Source: Clostridiales bacterium
GTDB taxonomy: Bacteria; Bacillota; Clostridia; Caldicoprobacterales; DTU083
Length of the DNA: 10,785 bases
Assembly: GCA_012512335.1 (NCBI GenBank)
Contig: JAAZEK010000218.1
Coordinates: forward strand, 1-10,785
Direction of reading: 5' to 3'
Position 1 is the stretch's first letter. Every line of letters starts with the position of its first letter. The position numbers and the translations under genes are program-made. The notes beneath the pieces were generated by a model that saw only the letters and a list, made by a program, of their open reading frames with translations, made no database searches and was not told where the DNA came from. Shown here in pieces: positions 7,671-10,785 of the stretch.

Positions 7671-9353
7671 TTACTTCATGTATCTGTCATACTGGTCTTG
7701 CTTAATTTTAATGGCATCTTCAATGCCTAAGCCTTCAATGGATTTTACATATTCATCAAACTTATCCAGAGACTCTATGCCTTGAATGAACTTAATTATC
7801 ATCTCATCCTTATAAGTGGTGATATCCGCCATTATCCCGGTAAAGCTGTCGCTTTCTTCCTTGCTGGCTAAAACCCTTGGGAAGGAAGAAACATAATACT
7901 TAGTTGCTATGTTGGATTGAGCTACTTCTCCATCGTATTGAAGGAATCTTTGCTCAATCATTTCTCGCATTAGTATACGAGGGAAGCTACCATTAACTCC
8001 CAAGCTAGCCTGGGCAATACCCGAACCAAATTCGCTTTTTAATATATAATCCGTAAATTGAGGCTCTCCATCTACCATCTCATAGCTAAGGCCTTCAAGC
8101 CCGAAGTTACCCATTAAAATTTCGCCTTCTTCACTAGCAAACATATAATCCAACCACTGTATAAGCACCTTGGGATTCTCACAATCCTTGGTTATGGCGT
8201 AATGTATATTTTCCGTAGGCTGCTCTTGCTCCATCATTCGATGTCCATTTGGCCCCTCTGGAGGAACAATTCCTTCCCATCTGGCGTGGGGAAAATCATT
8301 TATCATCCGCTCATTCCATTGAGGAAATTGCATAGTCATATCGCTGACTGATACCCCGCCGACATCGCCTATAGCTTTTGCAGTAAATTTATCTCGATTT
8401 TGAATATCCATGTCTGGATCCAGGATTCCTGCTTCATACCATTTGTTCATCTCCTGAAGCCATTCTTTCATTTTGGGGTCAATCCATTCGTAGACTATAT
8501 CGCCATTCTCATCTGGATACCATCCATCACTAAGAGCTAGGTGTAGTCCATATGACCAAGCAATTTTATATAGTCCATTTATATTCATAGCAAGTAGAGG
8601 AATCTCATCCTTTTTGCCATTTCCATTAGGATCTCCATCTTTAAATGCCACTAGTACATCATACCACTCGTCTATGGTGTCTGGCTCTTTCAGGTTCAAG
8701 GTTTCCAGCCAGTCCTTTCGCATGCCGATACCGTTTAGGTTTACCATACTTCTAGCATCCACAACTGCAGAAAGGGTATAGATTCTGCCGTTAGGAGCTA
8801 CCATAGCCTTTTTAACCTCTGGTCTTTCCTTAAACAATGAAATGATATTAGGTGCATAGTCTCCAATCAAATCATCTATGGGGATAATTACACCGCCTGT
8901 GGCGTAGCGAATTGGGTCATCAGGAACCCTTATTAAGTCTGGCAGATCTTTAGCTGCAGCCAACCGGGTTTGCATGGTTGTATTATATTGATCAGCAGGA
9001 GCTGCTTCGAAATTTACGTGGATTCCCGTTCTTTTTTCAAGCTCCTGAAAGGCTGGTAGATTTTCATTATAGCTGTTGGAAATATCAGCGTTTTCCACTG
9101 TAGCAAATGTTATGCTTAAGGGCTCTGATACGAGGGGCAGCTCATATGCCTCTGCCACCCGATCCTCCAGAGGGATGGAGTTTGCTCCATCATCATTTCC
9201 ATCTGTAGAATTTCCTGTACCAGAATTACAGCCTATTAATATAAGACTAAAGCTAAGCATGATAGCCAGAATAGCTACCAGAAATTCTTTCCTTCTTCCT
9301 TGTATTTTACTTAAGTTTTCAACACTTGAGTTAGTTGTAGTCAAGTTTCTCAT
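7671..9353 (-). CDS. Extracellular sugar-binding lipoprotein of ABC importer (family 1 solute-binding protein)
   Basis: This 560-residue protein captures the ligand outside the cell for the two permeases downstream. The N-terminus is basic (KIQGRRKEF) and is followed by a hydrophobic stretch and a lipobox LILIGC with lipidated C42. A Ser/Gly/Asp-rich linker then precedes the mature domain, so it should be membrane-anchored. The length and the pairing with LplB/YtcP-type permeases fit the long LipO/YtcQ-like group rather than the shorter 400-residue binders. The segment DGDPNGNGKKDEIPLL resembles the calcium-binding DxDxNG loop often seen in this group. The ATG at 9351-9353 is favoured because AGGGG lies 7 bases upstream; an ATG at 9375-9377 would add 8 residues and has no good site. 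The ligand cannot be deduced, though the sulfatases nearby hint at a sulfated or otherwise esterified saccharide. Confidence 0.93.
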   Translation of the reverse strand: MRNLTTTNSSVENLSKIQGRRKEFLVAILAIMLSFSLILIGCNSGTGNSTDGNDDGANSIPLEDRVAEAYELPLVSEPLSITFATVENADISNSYNENLPAFQELEKRTGIHVNFEAAPADQYNTTMQTRLAAAKDLPDLIRVPDDPIRYATGGVIIPIDDLIGDYAPNIISLFKERPEVKKAMVAPNGRIYTLSAVVDARSMVNLNGIGMRKDWLETLNLKEPDTIDEWYDVLVAFKDGDPNGNGKKDEIPLLAMNINGLYKIAWSYGLHLALSDGWYPDENGDIVYEWIDPKMKEWLQEMNKWYEAGILDPDMDIQNRDKFTAKAIGDVGGVSVSDMTMQFPQWNERMINDFPHARWEGIVPPEGPNGHRMMEQEQPTENIHYAITKDCENPKVLIQWLDYMFASEEGEILMGNFGLEGLSYEMVDGEPQFTDYILKSEFGSGIAQASLGVNGSFPRILMREMIEQRFLQYDGEVAQSNIATKYYVSSFPRVLASKEESDSFTGIMADITTYKDEMIIKFIQGIESLDKFDEYVKSIEGLGIEDAIKIKQDQYDRYMK

Positions 9354-9400
9354 AGCAAATCCCCTCTGACAAATCATACTTTTCTTTCTTTTCTTTTTAT

Positions 9401-9433
9401 CCTACGTCAAGACTTCCACTTCTATAAGTAGCA
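9401..9433 (-). repeat. Intergenic element, copy 2 (upstream of binding-protein gene)
   Basis: The core AAGACTTCCACTTCTATA (9409-9426) matches the hairpin loop at 7643-7660 at 15 of 18 positions. Flanks CTAC (9402-9405) and GTAG (9428-9431) can pair, giving a weaker stem in a shifted register. Like copy 1, it sits directly after a stop codon (oxidoreductase stop at 9440) and is preceded on the plus strand by a pyrimidine-rich tract. Confidence 0.55.
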
Positions 9434-9439
9434 AGTTCA

Positions 9440-10429
9440 TTACAGTTCAATTATTTTTCCTGTCTGGAAGGACTCTATAGCAGCTTCGATGATATATTGA
9501 GCTTGCAAAGCATCATGTCCAGAGCCATTTATCTCATCATATTTTGCGCCTGCATCTATCTGATCTATCCAATCACCGATACGGCTTTTGAATGTTTCAC
9601 TGAAGGAGCGCATTCCGCCTAAGTAGTCATAGGTTTCTGTGGATATGCCTTCTCTTGGGTAGTAAGTCAGATGTTCACAAGCATCTTCTAATACGAAGCG
9701 ACCTTTTGAACCAACTACTTCACATTGCTCCAGACCATAGCTACCACCTGCATCATAGCTTCCAACCAAATGACCGATCATTCCGTTTTCAAAGTCCAAC
9801 AACACTTGCGCATTGGACCAAATTGCACGTCCTTCGCCTTTCATTAAAAAGGCTGCGACTCTTTTTACATCCCCTGCAAAATAACGGATTACATCAAAGG
9901 AATGAGGGTGAAGTGCTCTCATGTGGAACCAGGGAGAGGTTTCAACTGGATTGTTTATCCACATTCTCATGTTTATCATATGAGGTGTCCCCAATCTTCC
10001 TTCAGTAACCCATTCCTTGGCACGTACAGATGCTGGGGTAAAGCGATGATTCAGGTTAACTGCATAAGGTACCTTCTTTTGCTTAGCTAGTTCAACCATC
10101 TTCTTGCCCTCTTCCACATCATTGGAAATGGGCTTCTCGCCAAGTACTGGTATTCCCGCTTCCAGCAATTCCATGGTTGGTGTAAAGTGATCGCCACCGT
10201 TTTCTACACCCTTAGTTGCCATACTACAGGCATCTAAATGAATTCCACTGGCCAGCATTTCCTGTACTGAGTAAAAAGCTTTAGCACCAAATTTTTCAGC
10301 AGCTGCGTCTGCCTTTTCCTTGATGATATCGCAAACTGCTACCAGCTCGGTTTTAGGGTTTTCGTGATATACCCCCGCATGAATGCTACCAATATTACCT
10401 ACTCCTACAACACCAATTTTTAATGCCAT
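9440..10429 (-). CDS. Gfo/Idh/MocA-family NAD(P)-dependent oxidoreductase (copy A, first gene of operon)
   Basis: This 329-residue protein is predicted to be a sugar or cyclitol dehydrogenase. The Rossmann fold shows GVGNIG (9-14) and AVCD (D34), and the GEKPISND motif places catalytic K99. NHRFTPA, and then HPHSFDVIRYFAGD with H176 and D179, give the conserved C-terminal active-site pair. Length is normal. The ATG is preceded by AGGAGG about 8 bases upstream, the strongest site in the operon, fitting its place as the first gene. It is a paralogue of the gene at 2358-3356, with colinear motifs along the full length, suggesting duplication followed by specialisation on successive intermediates or related substrates. 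The substrate is not known. Homology to inositol dehydrogenase (IolG)-type enzymes is at family level only. Confidence 0.93.
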   Translation of the reverse strand: MALKIGVVGVGNIGSIHAGVYHENPKTELVAVCDIIKEKADAAAEKFGAKAFYSVQEMLASGIHLDACSMATKGVENGGDHFTPTMELLEAGIPVLGEKPISNDVEEGKKMVELAKQKKVPYAVNLNHRFTPASVRAKEWVTEGRLGTPHMINMRMWINNPVETSPWFHMRALHPHSFDVIRYFAGDVKRVAAFLMKGEGRAIWSNAQVLLDFENGMIGHLVGSYDAGGSYGLEQCEVVGSKGRFVLEDACEHLTYYPREGISTETYDYLGGMRSFSETFKSRIGDWIDQIDAGAKYDEINGSGHDALQAQYIIEAAIESFQTGKIIEL

Positions 10430-10469
10430 TTGATGAACCTCCTGTCATTATCGATATTTTCTTGTTTTC

Positions 10470-10475
10470 ATTATA
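10470..10475 (-). promoter_or_regulatory. Candidate -10 box for the minus-strand operon
   Basis: On the minus strand this reads TATAAT, a perfect sigma-A -10, about 40 bases before the ATG at 10429. The matching -35 position holds only TAACGG, inside the hairpin at 10484-10519, so activation by a regulator may be needed. An alternative is TTGACC (10564-10569) with AATAAA (10540-10545) at 18-bp spacing. In that case the hairpin would lie in the transcribed leader. Confidence 0.45.
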
Positions 10476-10483
10476 TCTCAATA

Positions 10484-10519
10484 AAAAAAGTACCGTTAGG
10501 AGAATCTCGGTACTTTTTT
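10484..10519. terminator. Bidirectional terminator-like hairpin
   Basis: AAAAAAGTACCG (10484-10495) and CGGTACTTTTTT (10508-10519) are a perfect 12-bp inverted repeat with a 12-base loop, and a T-run ends the stem on either strand. It is a good Rho-independent terminator shape. There is no plus-strand gene to its left, so it either stops minus-strand transcripts coming from the right or acts as an attenuator in the operon leader. Confidence 0.7.
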
Positions 10520-10595
10520 ATAATTATCCGTTATGAAATTTTATTGTCTTGTAGCTATATACTGGTCAATATTTTTTTCTTCACTATTTTTCTAA

Positions 10596-10609
10596 AGGAC
10601 AATTGTTCT
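10596..10609. promoter_or_regulatory. Palindrome in divergent intergenic region (possible operator)
   Basis: AGGACAATTGTTCT is a 14-base near-palindrome with a perfect ACAATTGT core and one mismatched pair. It lies between the two divergent candidate promoters. No regulator can be assigned from sequence. Confidence 0.3.
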
Positions 10610-10679
10610 AACATATAGAGAAAGCAAGCATCTCATCGCTAGTTTGTAATTTCCCTTGCACTTCATGAGTTGATAACGA

Positions 10680-10708
10680 TTGACATGCGATTTTCTGTTT
10701 GTTATTCT
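10680..10708 (+). promoter_or_regulatory. Sigma-A-like promoter of the plus-strand gene at 10754
   Basis: TTGACA (10680-10685), a perfect -35, is separated by 17 bases from TATTCT (10703-10708), a 4-of-6 match to the -10. Spacing is optimal and the predicted start site would lie about 40 bases before the ATG at 10754. Confidence 0.65.
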
Positions 10709-10729
10709 AATTCTAGAAAAATAAATTAC

Positions 10730-10741
10730 TGCAAGCTTGCA
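10730..10741. promoter_or_regulatory. Perfect 12-bp palindrome abutting the ribosome site
   Basis: TGCAAGCTTGCA is perfectly palindromic and overlaps the first base of the AAGGAG ribosome site of the gene at 10754. It lies just after the predicted transcription start. It could be an operator for a dimeric repressor; the TGCAA...TTGCA half-sites resemble LacI-type operators, but the central CG of that family is absent. Confidence 0.3.
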
Positions 10742-10753
10742 AGGAGAGATATA

Positions 10754-10785
10754 ATGGCCATTAATAAAAAACGTATCATTATACC
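10754..10785 (+). CDS. Start of an unidentified divergent gene (partial)
   Basis: ATG at 10754 follows AAGGAG (10741-10746) with 7-base spacing and has a good promoter 45-75 bases upstream. Only MAINKKRIIIP is visible before the window ends. The basic then hydrophobic start could be the beginning of a signal or membrane segment, but this is too short to name a family. Its divergent position suggests a separate transcription unit. Confidence 0.6.
   Translation, partial: MAINKKRIII

Noticed and set aside
9655..10090. Overlapping plus-strand open frames opposite oxidoreductase A
   Set aside because: They are low-complexity shadows rich in His, Leu and Ser, antisense to a well-supported Gfo/Idh/MocA gene, without ribosome sites.
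10430..10618. Plus-strand 62-codon open frame in the divergent intergenic region
   Set aside because: It runs through the perfect hairpin at 10484-10519 and the palindrome at 10596, has no good ribosome site and matches no known small protein.
10670..10686. TTGATAACGATTGACA as a catabolite (cre) site overlapping the -35
   Set aside because: It resembles a LacI/CcpA operator only if one base is inserted, and the right half-site is poor; kept as part of the promoter only.
1..10785. CRISPR array, tRNA/rRNA genes or a complete insertion sequence
   Set aside because: No regularly spaced repeats, tRNA-like folds, rRNA motifs or transposase frames were seen on either strand.

Overview
This window looks like part of a low-to-mid GC Firmicutes (Bacillota, probably clostridial or Paenibacillus-like) genome. 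The reasons are strong AGGAGG-type ribosome binding sites, sigma-A-like promoter boxes, a lipoprotein solute-binding protein paired with LplB/YtcP-type permeases, and an AraC regulator with a cupin sensor. The organism call is an inference from gene style, not from a marker gene.

Layout: positions 10429 down to 1 hold one long minus-strand gene train, read right to left. The order is Gfo/Idh/MocA oxidoreductase A (9440-10429), lipoprotein sugar-binding protein (7671-9353), two ABC permeases (6670-7602 and 5759-6658), a TIM-barrel sugar isomerase/epimerase (4850-5650), a sulfatase-like hydrolase with Thr in place of the catalytic Cys (3360-4757), oxidoreductase B (2358-3356), a canonical CxPSR sulfatase (831-2231) and an AraC-family regulator that runs off the left edge (1-813). 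Gaps are short (3 to about 130 bp) and two genes are nearly abutting, so this is most likely one operon. To the right, 10430-10753 is a divergent intergenic region with a long hairpin/terminator, promoter-like boxes on both strands and two palindromes. A plus-strand gene starts at 10754 and is cut by the window end.

How the genes may work together (inference): the lipoprotein captures an extracellular carbohydrate-like ligand and the permeases import it, using an ATPase encoded elsewhere because none is present here. Both sulfatase-superfamily proteins lack signal peptides, so ester removal would occur in the cytoplasm. The two NAD(P)-dependent oxidoreductases and the epimerase-like TIM barrel would then oxidise and isomerise the freed sugar or cyclitol. 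No glycoside hydrolase or lyase is present, which suggests a small imported ligand. The AraC protein, with its cupin ligand-binding domain, is the likely local regulator.

The most unusual points are: an in-frame 504-bp-offset tandem duplication inside the AraC gene at the left edge, real or an assembly artefact; the Thr-for-Cys sulfatase paralogue beside a normal sulfatase; a conserved intergenic element present on both sides of the binding-protein gene; and a REP-like palindrome between the last oxidoreductase and the sulfatase.
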